DNA of 13,035 nucleotides from Bacteroidales bacterium. GTDB lineage: Bacteria > Bacteroidota > Bacteroidia > Bacteroidales > UBA7960. Position numbers and translations under genes: made by a program. Where the stretch lies: positions 1 through 13,035 of the forward strand of contig SKTA01000226.1 in the NCBI GenBank assembly GCA_007122745.1, given 5' to 3'. Positions 1 through 8,051 of the stretch are shown here, in pieces. The notes under the pieces are model-generated. The model was not told where the DNA came from. It saw nothing but the letters and a program-made list of their open reading frames with translations, and made no database searches. Positions within the stretch are counted from its first letter, which is position 1. Every line of letters starts with the position of its first letter.

Positions 1-2
1 AA

Positions 3-2846
3 ATAGATGAACTTATCGGACTGGCAAAAGGCGTTTTTGCAGCTCAAATTACCGAGCCTCCCTGGACGAGTATTGTTCAATCGCATGCATATCCGCAAAC
101 CGGGTGGACACGTTTTTATGTTTACACAGAAGCCCCTGCCGGATATGAGCCCGGTGATTTGCAGGGTACCATGCATTTTGAATTCTTTCCGCAGATCATT
201 GAATTTGGTGGTTTCATTGCACTCAATCTTGGGCAGGGAATTGATCCTGCCAGTCTGCCGGTTAATGAAGCCATGATCGACTCAAAGTTTGATGAAAACC
301 TGGCGTCCGTGCGCGAACTGTTGCCCGTTGACGGCACATTGCTGTTTGACTGTGCAGCCTTGGACGGGTATAAATATTACGGAAATATTCCTGACAACAC
401 TTTCTCAATGATCAACACCGAAAATGATGAAGTACCTTTCGGGAAGGCCTACCGTGTGAACACCAGCAGTTTTACGCCAGGTATATATGAACAGGTCATC
501 TTGCCCGGAAATGATGTTCCTGTGCATTGGGACGATATGGTGTTTATAGTGTTTTACGCCCGTTCGGTTATTCCACAGCAGGAAACAGGCATGGCTATGC
601 ATGCTGGTTGCGGCACGGCGTCTTACACTTCGAGAGAAATCTCAAGCCTGACATTAGGGCCGCCTGATCATGAATGGACACCTTACTATTTTTTCGGAAA
701 AGCTCATCAGGTATACGAAATCGGAGAAATTATGACATTTTTTTTCTTTAGCCATTCCCCACAAACAATTGATATAGGTGGTTTCATTGCCCTGAACCTG
801 GGTCAGGGAATCGACCCTCTGGATCTGCCCTATACCGTCACTACCTATCCGGGCAGGGAAGAGGATGCACCCTGGAGGGCACCGGCAGCAGAGCGTATTG
901 AAGAACACCGAAAAGGCGATCTGCTTGTTCAGGTGGTTGATGAGGAAGGGGTTCCTGTTAGCGATGCAAATGTATCTGTAGAAATGAAACGACATGCTTT
1001 TAAGTTTGGCACACATCCGGTATGGATGTTCAATTACTGGGAAGGGCCTGATTGGGTAATATACAGGGAAAAACTTCTCAGTCTCTTCAATGCCGCCACC
1101 ACGCCTTTTTTTATGGGAACCGATGAATGGGGCTGGTATGCCCAACCGGAATCACGCCCCATAAACATCGCTATGGCCCAGTGGCTCCAGCAGCATAATA
1201 TAAATGTTAGTGGAACGACATTGATCTATCCCGGATGGAGTATGATGCCTTCATTTTTCTTCGACCTGGCAGATGATCCTGCAGCACTTCACACTGCATT
1301 GATTCACCACCTCGATACGATAGTTCCCATAGGCCGGGATGCCGGTGTAAATAGTTGGGACGTGATCAATGAACAATCTATTACCCATGAAGTGATGGAT
1401 ATATTTGGCGACGAGGTGATCATCGATTGGTTTGAACACACCCATTTATTGCATCCCGAGGCAGAACTGGGCATCAACGAATTCGGCATCCTGATGGGTG
1501 GAGGATCTGCAAGTCAACAGGCAAACCTCATATACCTTATCAATATATTGCAGAATGCCAACGCCCCTTTACACCGTATAGGTTTTCAAAGCCATTTTAA
1601 CAACTACCTGCCATCAATTGACTTAATGTTTGACATCCTGGAAGATTTTTCAGTGTATGATTTGAATATTCATATCAGTGAGTTCGACATCAATATATAC
1701 GACGAGGAAGCCCAGGCCGACTTTACCCGCGATTTTATGACCATTATGTTTAGCCATCCTTCTGTGGATAGGTTCACCAAATGGGGATTTTGGGAGGCTA
1801 CAATGTATATTTCCAATGCGGCCATGTTCAGAACCGACTGGACGGAGAAGCCCAATTACTTTGCCTACACCGACCTGGTGTTTAACCAGTGGTGGACAGA
1901 AGAGGAAGGATTATCAGATGAGAATGGTGAGTTTTTTGTCTGTGGCTTTTTGGGGAATTACGAAATTACTGCCTTTAAAGACGGCTTAATTTCAACACTG
2001 GACACACTGCTTGTGAAAGAAGGAACTACCGTTACCCTGGTTCTGGCAGAACCGCCGGTTACTTATAATCTTGATCTGGATGTTAATCCTCCCGGCACGG
2101 GTGTGGTTGCCGGTGCAGGAGAGTATGCAACCGGCACCCAGGTAAGCATTACGGCCACAGCAAACGAAGGTTGGGTTTTCGTGAACTGGACAGGCGACAC
2201 CGAACACGTGCACGATGCCAACTCGTCCAGCACCACAGTTACAATGCCTGCATCAGACGTATCACTGACGGCCAACTTTGCTGAAACAGGCATACCGGAA
2301 AACCTGGTTTTGTCTGATGAGACACTAACCGACGGCGACACCGAATGTTTCGACGCCCTTCAAACCATCACCGTCTCCGACTTTACCGTCAAAGCAGGTG
2401 GCAGTGTCACCCTAATTGCCGGTGAAAGCATCCACCTGCTCCCAGGTACAACAGTTGAACAAGGTGGCTACCTCCTCGCCCGCATCGCAGAGCACGAAGA
2501 CGATTACTGTGGCATCCCTAAAGCGATTGAAATTGCAAAAGAGTTGGTAATTCCTAAAGAAGATGTTGTTTCCGCCGACTTCCCATACGAAATCCGCAAA
2601 AACGGCTTCTTTAAACTCTACCCAAACCCAACAGATGGCACGTTTACACTGGAACTGACCACTGCTGAGCTGGAGCAAGGCATTACTGTTGAATTACACT
2701 CCATGCTTGGCGCTCGTTTGTTTACCAAGGAGCTGCCGCCGCAAAGGCTGCACATACTTAGCCTGGAAGGACACCAGCCTGGCATGTACATCATACGGGT
2801 AATGAAAGGTGACCAGGTGGGGGTTGAAAGGCTGATCAAAAGGTAG
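3..2846 (+). CDS. GH10 endo-1,4-beta-xylanase-type glycosidase, T9SS-secreted, 5'-partial
   Basis: Secreted glycoside hydrolase family 10 enzyme, probably cleaving beta-1,4-xylan outside the cell. The frame is open from base 3 without a stop, so the Met at 159 is internal and the gene starts before the window. In 947 visible residues: two beta-rich modules, each ending in the same GGFIALNLGQGID string (about residues 69 and 259), probably CBM-like jelly rolls; a GH10 domain at about 298-636 with acid/base E457 in WDVINEQ, QSHF with H531, and nucleophile E560 in HISEFDI, 103 residues after the acid/base; a short Gly-rich beta segment; an InlB-like repeat at about 688-760; a linker with ECFDALQTITV; and a T9SS type A sorting domain (LYPNPTDGTF, ending VERLIKR) from about 868. 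The usual GHTLVWH loop reads GTTLIYPGW (404-412), so the enzyme is a divergent GH10 and its substrate is uncertain. No SusC/SusD pair lies nearby. Confidence 0.9.
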   Translation: MDELIGLAKGVFAAQITEPPWTSIVQSHAYPQTGWTRFYVYTEAPAGYEPGDLQGTMHFEFFPQIIEFGGFIALNLGQGIDPASLPVNEAMIDSKFDENLASVRELLPVDGTLLFDCAALDGYKYYGNIPDNTFSMINTENDEVPFGKAYRVNTSSFTPGIYEQVILPGNDVPVHWDDMVFIVFYARSVIPQQETGMAMHAGCGTASYTSREISSLTLGPPDHEWTPYYFFGKAHQVYEIGEIMTFFFFSHSPQTIDIGGFIALNLGQGIDPLDLPYTVTTYPGREEDAPWRAPAAERIEEHRKGDLLVQVVDEEGVPVSDANVSVEMKRHAFKFGTHPVWMFNYWEGPDWVIYREKLLSLFNAATTPFFMGTDEWGWYAQPESRPINIAMAQWLQQHNINVSGTTLIYPGWSMMPSFFFDLADDPAALHTALIHHLDTIVPIGRDAGVNSWDVINEQSITHEVMDIFGDEVIIDWFEHTHLLHPEAELGINEFGILMGGGSASQQANLIYLINILQNANAPLHRIGFQSHFNNYLPSIDLMFDILEDFSVYDLNIHISEFDINIYDEEAQADFTRDFMTIMFSHPSVDRFTKWGFWEATMYISNAAMFRTDWTEKPNYFAYTDLVFNQWWTEEEGLSDENGEFFVCGFLGNYEITAFKDGLISTLDTLLVKEGTTVTLVLAEPPVTYNLDLDVNPPGTGVVAGAGEYATGTQVSITATANEGWVFVNWTGDTEHVHDANSSSTTVTMPASDVSLTANFAETGIPENLVLSDETLTDGDTECFDALQTITVSDFTVKAGGSVTLIAGESIHLLPGTTVEQGGYLLARIAEHEDDYCGIPKAIEIAKELVIPKEDVVSADFPYEIRKNGFFKLYPNPTDGTFTLELTTAELEQGITVELHSMLGARLFTKELPPQRLHILSLEGHQPGMYIIRVMKGDQVGVERLIKR

Positions 2847-2962
2847 CTGGTCAGCAAGCGAAAGAAAATATTTCTGCCTGTTATAATGATAATGATGATT
2901 TATGAAACATTGTTAGCCAGGATAATTCTTATCTGATTATTTAAAAATTGAAAAATCTGCCG

Positions 2963-2970
2963 TAACTTTG
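2963..2970 (+). promoter_or_regulatory. Candidate -7 promoter element upstream of the lipoprotein gene
   Basis: TAACTTTG matches the Bacteroidota -7 consensus TAnnTTTG and lies 45 bp before the lipoprotein start, which would give a leader of about 40 nt. No TTG/TTTG -33 element is found at the expected 19-21 bp spacing; the nearest TTG (2948-2950) is only 12 bp away. The rest of the 169-bp gap after the GH10 gene shows no clear terminator. Confidence 0.4.
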
Positions 2971-3015
2971 AGAGATAAACGATAAACAACATCATTAACC
3001 CCAAAAAACCAAGCT

Positions 3016-3801
3016 ATGATGAAAATAATTGGAGTGTGTCTGGCAATTGTCTTTGCAATTGTTGCATTGTCTGCATGCAGCGATGACGACGACCTAAAGG
3101 TATACACCATTTCAGCCGTATCCAATGATGCAGATTTTGGATATGTGGTTGGCACTGGTGAATATACAGAAGGTGAAACAGTTACCCTGGAGGCAGTTCC
3201 TAACGAAGACTATCAGTTTATTTACTGGCTCGAAGAGGGTGAGGTGGTGCATCAGGATGCCCTGTACGAATTCATTGCGACAGAGGACAGGAATTTGATA
3301 GCCATTTTTACCCATGCATCGCAGGGATATTTTTCTTTAGAAGTCACAGGCTATTTTGAAGAAGAATGGGAGGGCTTTGCAATTTTTGGCGAAATTACCA
3401 ATGATGAAACGGGTCAGGAAGTATTTGCCCTTACCCTCTTTACCACTGACGAAACCATAAACCTGGTATTTGTAAAGGGTGGTAATCGCCCGGGAATTGG
3501 TACAACATTGATTGGAGAACTGGATTATGAAGATGTCAGTGAGGATATGATTTTTAACGAGGACCATTTTGTGGCTACTTTACTTAAGATCATACACATG
3601 TATTTCTTTTTTTCTGATGATGGCTCCATCACTATTGAGGAATCGACATCAGACAGCTTTGCAGGCAGCTTTGAGATGTCGGCAAGTGGTTTCAAATTTA
3701 CCCAGCCTATGGAAGAGTTGCAAATTGAGATCAGTGGATCTTTTGCAGCCATCGTGGGAGATGTGGATATTCCCTTTGTGACATCTACAATTGCCCGCTA
3801 A
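3016..3801 (+). CDS. Surface-exposed lipoprotein with InlB-like repeat, function unknown
   Basis: Exported lipoprotein of 261 residues. A hydrophobic signal peptide ends in lipobox LSAC, so Cys21 would be lipidated. It is followed directly by SDDDD, which matches the lipoprotein export signal described for Bacteroides and predicts display on the outer face of the outer membrane. Residues about 29-98 form an InlB-type bacterial repeat (YTISAVSNDADFGYVVGTG, then EGETVTLEA, then a Trp strand), the same family as the repeat near the C-terminus of the upstream GH10 enzyme. Residues 101-261 are an acidic, beta-rich region that I do not recognise. There are no catalytic motifs and no T9SS tail. MMK was chosen as start because it gives a compact signal peptide. 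The stop lies 17 bp inside the convergent TonB-receptor gene. A binding or adhesion role is a guess. Confidence 0.8.
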   Translation: MMKIIGVCLAIVFAIVALSACSDDDDLKVYTISAVSNDADFGYVVGTGEYTEGETVTLEAVPNEDYQFIYWLEEGEVVHQDALYEFIATEDRNLIAIFTHASQGYFSLEVTGYFEEEWEGFAIFGEITNDETGQEVFALTLFTTDETINLVFVKGGNRPGIGTTLIGELDYEDVSEDMIFNEDHFVATLLKIIHMYFFFSDDGSITIEESTSDSFAGSFEMSASGFKFTQPMEELQIEISGSFAAIVGDVDIPFVTSTIAR

Positions 3802-6115
3802 AGCGTAAACTGAAGTTGCGATGGGGCCTGATATCTCCTGGTCTCCCCATATATTCGGTATTGGTGAAGTTTTTAATCACCAAAGACAACTGATGTTTCT
3901 GACTTAGCCGGAAACCGATGCTCAGGTCGGCGGCAAAATGTCCTTTGTTGTTTTCTTGCCAGTAGCCGTAAAAGCCAGGCATGATTTGTTCGCGGGTCAA
4001 CGGATTAAGGAACACGTCATCAATTTCGAGTATTCTCGATTTCAGATAAAAATAAAGCCCGCCCTTCAAACGGTTGTAGGTTGTTGTGAAGCTGAGGTTT
4101 GCGGAATGCTTTCTTCTGAACTTCAAATAATCGCCGGTATTTCGATTCGTCTCGGGATTGAACTCCACTGGTAGCATAAATACGTATCCACCTGATATTG
4201 TATTTTTGAAAAGCCCCCGGGAGTGGTTTATCAAAAACTCAAGTTCTGTTCCATATACTCTCGAATGCTCAATATTGGTGGCCATAAAACCCATTTCAAA
4301 TCTATTTGTAAGCAGATTATAGTGGAAGCCAAACATATATTCAATCATATCGGTGTTTTGTCCGTAAAATAAGGCAAGATCAATCAGTCCATCGAGTCGT
4401 GGTGTCAATAGTCCCTGTTTAACACCCAATTCGGCGTTCCATCCCGATTCGGCTTGAATATTTGGGTTTGGGATAATATTCACCGGGCCGATCGTTGTTG
4501 CCGCATGTTTTTCTGCAATGGACGGGTAACGATATCCTTGCCCGAATGATGCCCTCAAAAATGTTGCGCTGCGTAGCCTGTAATTGGCACCGGCCCTGAA
4601 GAGCAGCACTGGCTTGTCACTGACATTATTCAAAGCGTTATGCTCAAGACGCAAGCCTGTTACAAGGGTGGTTTTTTCGTTGGGATGTATGTTTGCCTGG
4701 GCATAGACAGCCATGTTCATCGCTTCATGATTCCCATATAAGTTTGATCGAATATTACTGTCATACCGGGATACACCTGCATTTATGCTCAGGCTTTTTG
4801 CTGCCCTGAACCATGTCTGGTATTCAGCATATACAGATCTTGTCCGGCTGTTGTTTTTGTCATCCTCCCTGAAGGTATTATCGGAAGCCTGAAAGCGTAG
4901 CCGCAGATCATGGGTTTGCCTGTCTTCTTGCCTGAAGCTGACAAAAGGATCTGCGAATACATATAGTCCCCGCATTTGCGAGGCTGACATCTCGTTTTGT
5001 TTAAGCGCACCATATTCGGCATCTTCCCAGAGGATGAAGTCGTGTTTGTCGATAATGCCACCGTTCATGGCCAGTCCGTAACTCAGTCCGTCCACCTGGC
5101 GGTGTCTGCGTTTGATCCGGAAGTTAGTGCGTGCCAGCTTTTTATCGTCGAGTTTGCGATAGCCATTGTCCAGCAAAAAAAAACTTCCCAGGGTGATATC
5201 TGTTTGCCCGGTCCTTTGACTGTGCGCCAAAGATGCATTGTGATAGGTTCTGGGCTTATCCCACCAGATCCAATTGCGTTGGCGAGGGTTGCCAAACACC
5301 CCTGATTCGGTATAGAAGCTGGTTTTTCCTTCTTTTGTGGCTTCTGCTGTTCGGAAATTAATGATCCCATTTAGTGCAGAAGATCCGTACAACACGGATG
5401 AAGCCCCTTTGATGATCTCCACCTGGGAGATGTTTTCAAGGGGTAACGATCTCCACCTGACACTCCCTGCATCCGGCGTGAGAGCGGGAAGGCCATCAAT
5501 GAGTACGAGCACCCGGCTACCGGCTCCGTAACTGTAGCCGCTACCACCTCGGATGGAAGCCTGTCCGTCGAGCACTTGAATGCCGGAGGACTTGTTCAGG
5601 ATTTCCTCCGGATCGGTCAGATGCCCCGAAGCAAGCTGATCAGGCTGGATGATGCTGACCGACACCGTGGATTCGGCCACCTTTTGTTCTATCCTGCTGG
5701 CACTGACCACCACCTGTTCGATCTCGGTAGCTTTTGCCGTCATCCCGATATGCAACATCAATAAACTGTCCGGATATACAACAATAGTTTCGTGAACAGT
5801 TTGATATCCAACATATTGAAAGGTGATGGTTTGTTGTCTGTCAGGAACAAAGAGTGAGAAATGTCCGTTGATGTCGCTGCTTGTTACACGGCCCCGGCTG
5901 TCAATGATCGTTGCACCCGGTAATGCTTCACGGGTGTCGTTGTCGAAAATACGACCTGTGACATTATCCGGCGGCGCGGCAATAAGATTCGCCACAACAT
6001 GAAGCAAAACATATAGGATAACTGAGCAGCGCATTGGTGTATGGTGTTTGGAACGTACCCGACGAAAGCTAACCTGCTTGAATTTTTCCTTCATATCAAA
6101 AATAATCAAAAACAT
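3785..6115 (-). CDS. TonB-dependent outer-membrane receptor
   Basis: Outer-membrane active transporter energised by TonB-ExbBD; the ligand is not clear from sequence. Domains, counted from the longest open frame (776 residues): signal peptide at 28-47 (MRCSVILYVLL...), carboxypeptidase-regulatory-like beta domain at about 52-125 (VTGRIFDNDTREALPGATI), TonB-box-like EQVVVSA at about 133-139, plug at about 145-258 (ILNKSSGIQV, IRGGSGYSYG, VLIDGLP, VEIIKGASSVLYGSSALNG), then a beta barrel ending in a short aromatic strand (FSLRFSGQL). The size and the LYGSSALNGII plug ending fit siderophore/cobalamin-type receptors better than the longer SusC family. Coordinates give the maximal frame. The charged first 27 residues lie ahead of the hydrophobic core and a candidate -7 element lies inside them, so the true start is probably Met28 (codon 6032-6034) or Met8. 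No riboswitch is visible upstream. Confidence 0.92.
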   Translation of the reverse strand: MFLIIFDMKEKFKQVSFRRVRSKHHTPMRCSVILYVLLHVVANLIAAPPDNVTGRIFDNDTREALPGATIIDSRGRVTSSDINGHFSLFVPDRQQTITFQYVGYQTVHETIVVYPDSLLMLHIGMTAKATEIEQVVVSASRIEQKVAESTVSVSIIQPDQLASGHLTDPEEILNKSSGIQVLDGQASIRGGSGYSYGAGSRVLVLIDGLPALTPDAGSVRWRSLPLENISQVEIIKGASSVLYGSSALNGIINFRTAEATKEGKTSFYTESGVFGNPRQRNWIWWDKPRTYHNASLAHSQRTGQTDITLGSFFLLDNGYRKLDDKKLARTNFRIKRRHRQVDGLSYGLAMNGGIIDKHDFILWEDAEYGALKQNEMSASQMRGLYVFADPFVSFRQEDRQTHDLRLRFQASDNTFREDDKNNSRTRSVYAEYQTWFRAAKSLSINAGVSRYDSNIRSNLYGNHEAMNMAVYAQANIHPNEKTTLVTGLRLEHNALNNVSDKPVLLFRAGANYRLRSATFLRASFGQGYRYPSIAEKHAATTIGPVNIIPNPNIQAESGWNAELGVKQGLLTPRLDGLIDLALFYGQNTDMIEYMFGFHYNLLTNRFEMGFMATNIEHSRVYGTELEFLINHSRGLFKNTISGGYVFMLPVEFNPETNRNTGDYLKFRRKHSANLSFTTTYNRLKGGLYFYLKSRILEIDDVFLNPLTREQIMPGFYGYWQENNKGHFAADLSIGFRLSQKHQLSLVIKNFTNTEYMGRPGDIRPHRNFSLRFSGQL

Positions 6116-6123
6116 AAAGCAAA
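6097..6123 (-). promoter_or_regulatory. Candidate promoter of the TonB-receptor gene
   Basis: Read on the minus strand, TATTTTTG (6104-6097) fits the -7 consensus TAnnTTTG, with TTTG at 6123-6120 upstream. The spacer is only 15 bp rather than about 19, and the region is AT-rich, so this is weak. If used, transcription would begin near 6090 and support the internal Met28 start. Confidence 0.25.
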
Positions 6124-6177
6124 AAACATTTGTTAAAAAAGCCTGAGTAATCGTGTTACATTTCGTTTTGATATTGA

Positions 6178-6468
6178 AGAAAATACAGCTGCTGCAAGAA
6201 GCTTAAAGGCGATAATGATTTTATGAGGGGCATTGAATACCCATCAAAGCAAGAAAGGTTTCTTACTTCGCATATGGATCTTAAGTCCACCAAGTCCGTG
6301 CTTAAGGTGCAGGATTTATCTGAGGTGCAGAATATTGTTCTTATACACCTATCTGAGCCTGACAGCGATAAAAACCTCTTTGCTTATCAGGTATCAGCAC
6401 TGACCGAAAAGCCTGTGAAAGTGGCTTGTGGCGGGCTTAAAATCGATCTTTCAAATCTCCCCTGCTAA
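6178..6468 (+). pseudogene. Probable C-terminal remnant of an MBL-fold metallo-hydrolase
   Basis: A short frame, open from 6178 (stop just before at 6175) to 6468, with an ATG at 6223 that would give 81 residues. It contains SHMDLKSTKSVL, then DLSEVQNIVLIHLSE, then a C-terminal GLKIDLS. From memory this order (SHM, DLS.V..IVLIHLS, T.KPV.vA..GL.I.LS) matches the last third of a family of roughly 250-residue MBL-fold hydrolases, in which the HxHxDH metal site lies N-terminal. Here only about 100 bp separate the frame from the divergent TonB-receptor gene, so the N-terminal metal-binding part is absent. A 5' deletion remnant is the likely explanation. It could also be a real small protein; family assignment is by motif memory only. 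Confidence 0.5.
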
Positions 6469-6817
6469 GGGTAGCTATTCCGTGAATTGATTTTGTATGC
6501 AAAAATAATTAAACCAAACAAAGATTGTGTTAAAAAACTTGCTTTTTTAAACAATTGTTTGTATATTTCCAAAATAGATATGCGTCGAAATGTATTGATG
6601 ATTTGAATATACAGATTGAATAGCATAAACTACATTTATTAACCATCTGATTCATCAACTACGGTTACTATTCTTGGGTTGTTTTCTTTTTTTCCTGCAG
6701 TCCGCAGTCATGATTTTAAATCGGTAATTAATCAGTAAGGACCAACCATACTTCCCAGCTATTAAAAATTATTATTTGACCAGAATGCTGGTTGGACTCG
6801 ATGAATAATAATACTTC
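6469..6817 (+). promoter_or_regulatory. AT-rich intergenic region with candidate promoter and palindrome
   Basis: A 349-bp non-coding gap before the three-gene secreted cassette. It holds TTG (6539-6541), a 20-bp spacer, then TATATTTC (6562-6569), which fits the Bacteroidota -33/-7 layout except for the last base of TAnnTTTG. The spacer contains a perfect 12-bp palindrome, AAACAATTGTTT (6549-6560), partly overlapping an 8-bp inverted repeat, TTAAAAAA/TTTTTTAA (6530-6550). This would imply a leader of about 240 nt. A small ACCAG/CTGGT hairpin lies near 6780-6794. No other gene is seen here. Confidence 0.35.
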
Positions 6818-7921
6818 ATGAAAACACTTGACACAGGTAAACTTTTTATTTTATTGATAGTATTACTTACAGCTATCAGCGTGATACAGGCCCAGGTGCC
6901 ACAAAAAATGAGTTACCAGGCAGTGATCAGGGATGGGGGTGGAGAACTTGTAACTAACAGCAGTATCGGCATACAGGTCAGTATTTTGCAGGGCAGTTCT
7001 GAGGACGTGGTTGTTTATACTGAGACGCACCTTGCGACCACCAACGACAATGGGTTGGTAAGCCTGGAAATTGGAGATGGCACTGTTGTGTCAGGAAGCA
7101 TGGAGGAAATTATCTGGACAGAAGGCCCCTATTTCATTCAAACTGAAACCGACCTGCAGGGAGGGTCAAACTATACGCTTTTGCACACCAGCGAATTGTT
7201 GAGTGTGCCTTACGCATTGCATGCCAGAACTACTGAAGATGCTGTTACAGAAGCATACGTGAATGATTTAATGGATGATGTTTTTGATATATTAATTGCA
7301 GCGGGATATGCTGTAAGAGATATTGACGGAAATGTTTATCCGATAGTAACAATTGGCAGCCAGGTATGGATGACAAAAAACCTGCGAACCACAAGGTTCA
7401 ATGATGGCACTCCCATTCCAAAAGTAGAAGGTGATTCAGAATGGTCATACTTAAATACACCTGCTTATTGCTGGTATGATAATGACTCGGTTAAGTATGA
7501 TAATCCTTATGGTGCTTTATACAATTGGTATGCAGCTTCATCGGGGAATATATGTCCCGTAGGGTGGCATGTGCCAACAGAAAATGAACTGAATACATTG
7601 ATTACCTATTTGGGTGGAACATTTATTGCCGGCGGTAAACTAAAAAAAACCGGAACCACATACTGGAATAGCCCTAATGAAGGCGCCACCAATGAATCCG
7701 GATTTACTGCCATCGCCATGGGTGCCCGGTTATATAATGGTTCATTTTTAGATTATGTACACTTTAAGAACAATGCCCGATTCTGGAGTGCTACCCAAGG
7801 CCCATCTACACCTCCACCCGGCAACGGGGTTTATATGATTTTATATCATAACACTACAAACGCCTATATTAGTAACCTAGACAGGAGAGGTGGAATGTCA
7901 ATCCGTTGTATTAAGGATTAA
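6818..7921 (+). CDS. Secreted FISUMP (Fibrobacter major paralogous) domain protein
   Basis: Exported protein of 367 residues; biochemical role unknown. Residues 1-25 are a signal peptide (hydrophobic LFILLIVLLTAISVIQA, cut before QVPQ). Residues about 26-137 are a beta-rich module (MSYQAVIRD, VYTETH, GPYFIQTETD, LLSVPYALHA) that is clearly homologous to the N-terminus of the tail-fibre-like protein two genes downstream. Residues about 167-367 are a Fibrobacter succinogenes major paralogous domain: DIDGNVYPIVTIGSQVWM, then NLRTTRFNDGTPI, YGALYNWYAA, ICPVGWHVPTENE, FWSAT and the ending SIRCIKD. This domain resembles C-type-lectin/sulfatase-modifying folds and is usually thought to bind rather than catalyse. 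Cysteines are at 218, 246 and 364. There is no T9SS tail. It is the first of three same-strand genes, 130 bp before the next. Confidence 0.85.
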   Translation: MKTLDTGKLFILLIVLLTAISVIQAQVPQKMSYQAVIRDGGGELVTNSSIGIQVSILQGSSEDVVVYTETHLATTNDNGLVSLEIGDGTVVSGSMEEIIWTEGPYFIQTETDLQGGSNYTLLHTSELLSVPYALHARTTEDAVTEAYVNDLMDDVFDILIAAGYAVRDIDGNVYPIVTIGSQVWMTKNLRTTRFNDGTPIPKVEGDSEWSYLNTPAYCWYDNDSVKYDNPYGALYNWYAASSGNICPVGWHVPTENELNTLITYLGGTFIAGGKLKKTGTTYWNSPNEGATNESGFTAIAMGARLYNGSFLDYVHFKNNARFWSATQGPSTPPPGNGVYMILYHNTTNAYISNLDRRGGMSIRCIKD

Positions 7922-8051
7922 GTGCCCACTGAGAAATATATGTAAAAAGTTATATGTCTTTTCATGCTACTCTCAGTTTGACAGGATAGTCAGCACATTT
8001 TGATCTATAACGGGACATCAGCCTTTTATCAATCTATACAACAAATATGAT

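Noticed and set aside
654..1145. 163-residue minus-strand open frame opposite the GH10 gene
   Set aside because: It lies wholly within the well-supported GH10 coding sequence and shows no recognisable domain.
3785..6115. SusC-type polysaccharide receptor paired with the nearby GH10 enzyme as a polysaccharide utilisation locus
   Set aside because: It is shorter than SusC proteins, lacks a SusD partner, and is on the opposite strand to the GH10 gene.
7700..7921. Lectin-like C-terminus of the FISUMP protein as a diversity-generating retroelement target
   Set aside because: No reverse transcriptase, template repeat or near-identical second copy is visible in the window.
7928..7977. ACTGAGA/TCTCAGT inverted repeat after the FISUMP gene as a terminator
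   Set aside because: The stem is 7 bp with a loop of 36 nt and no T-run follows.
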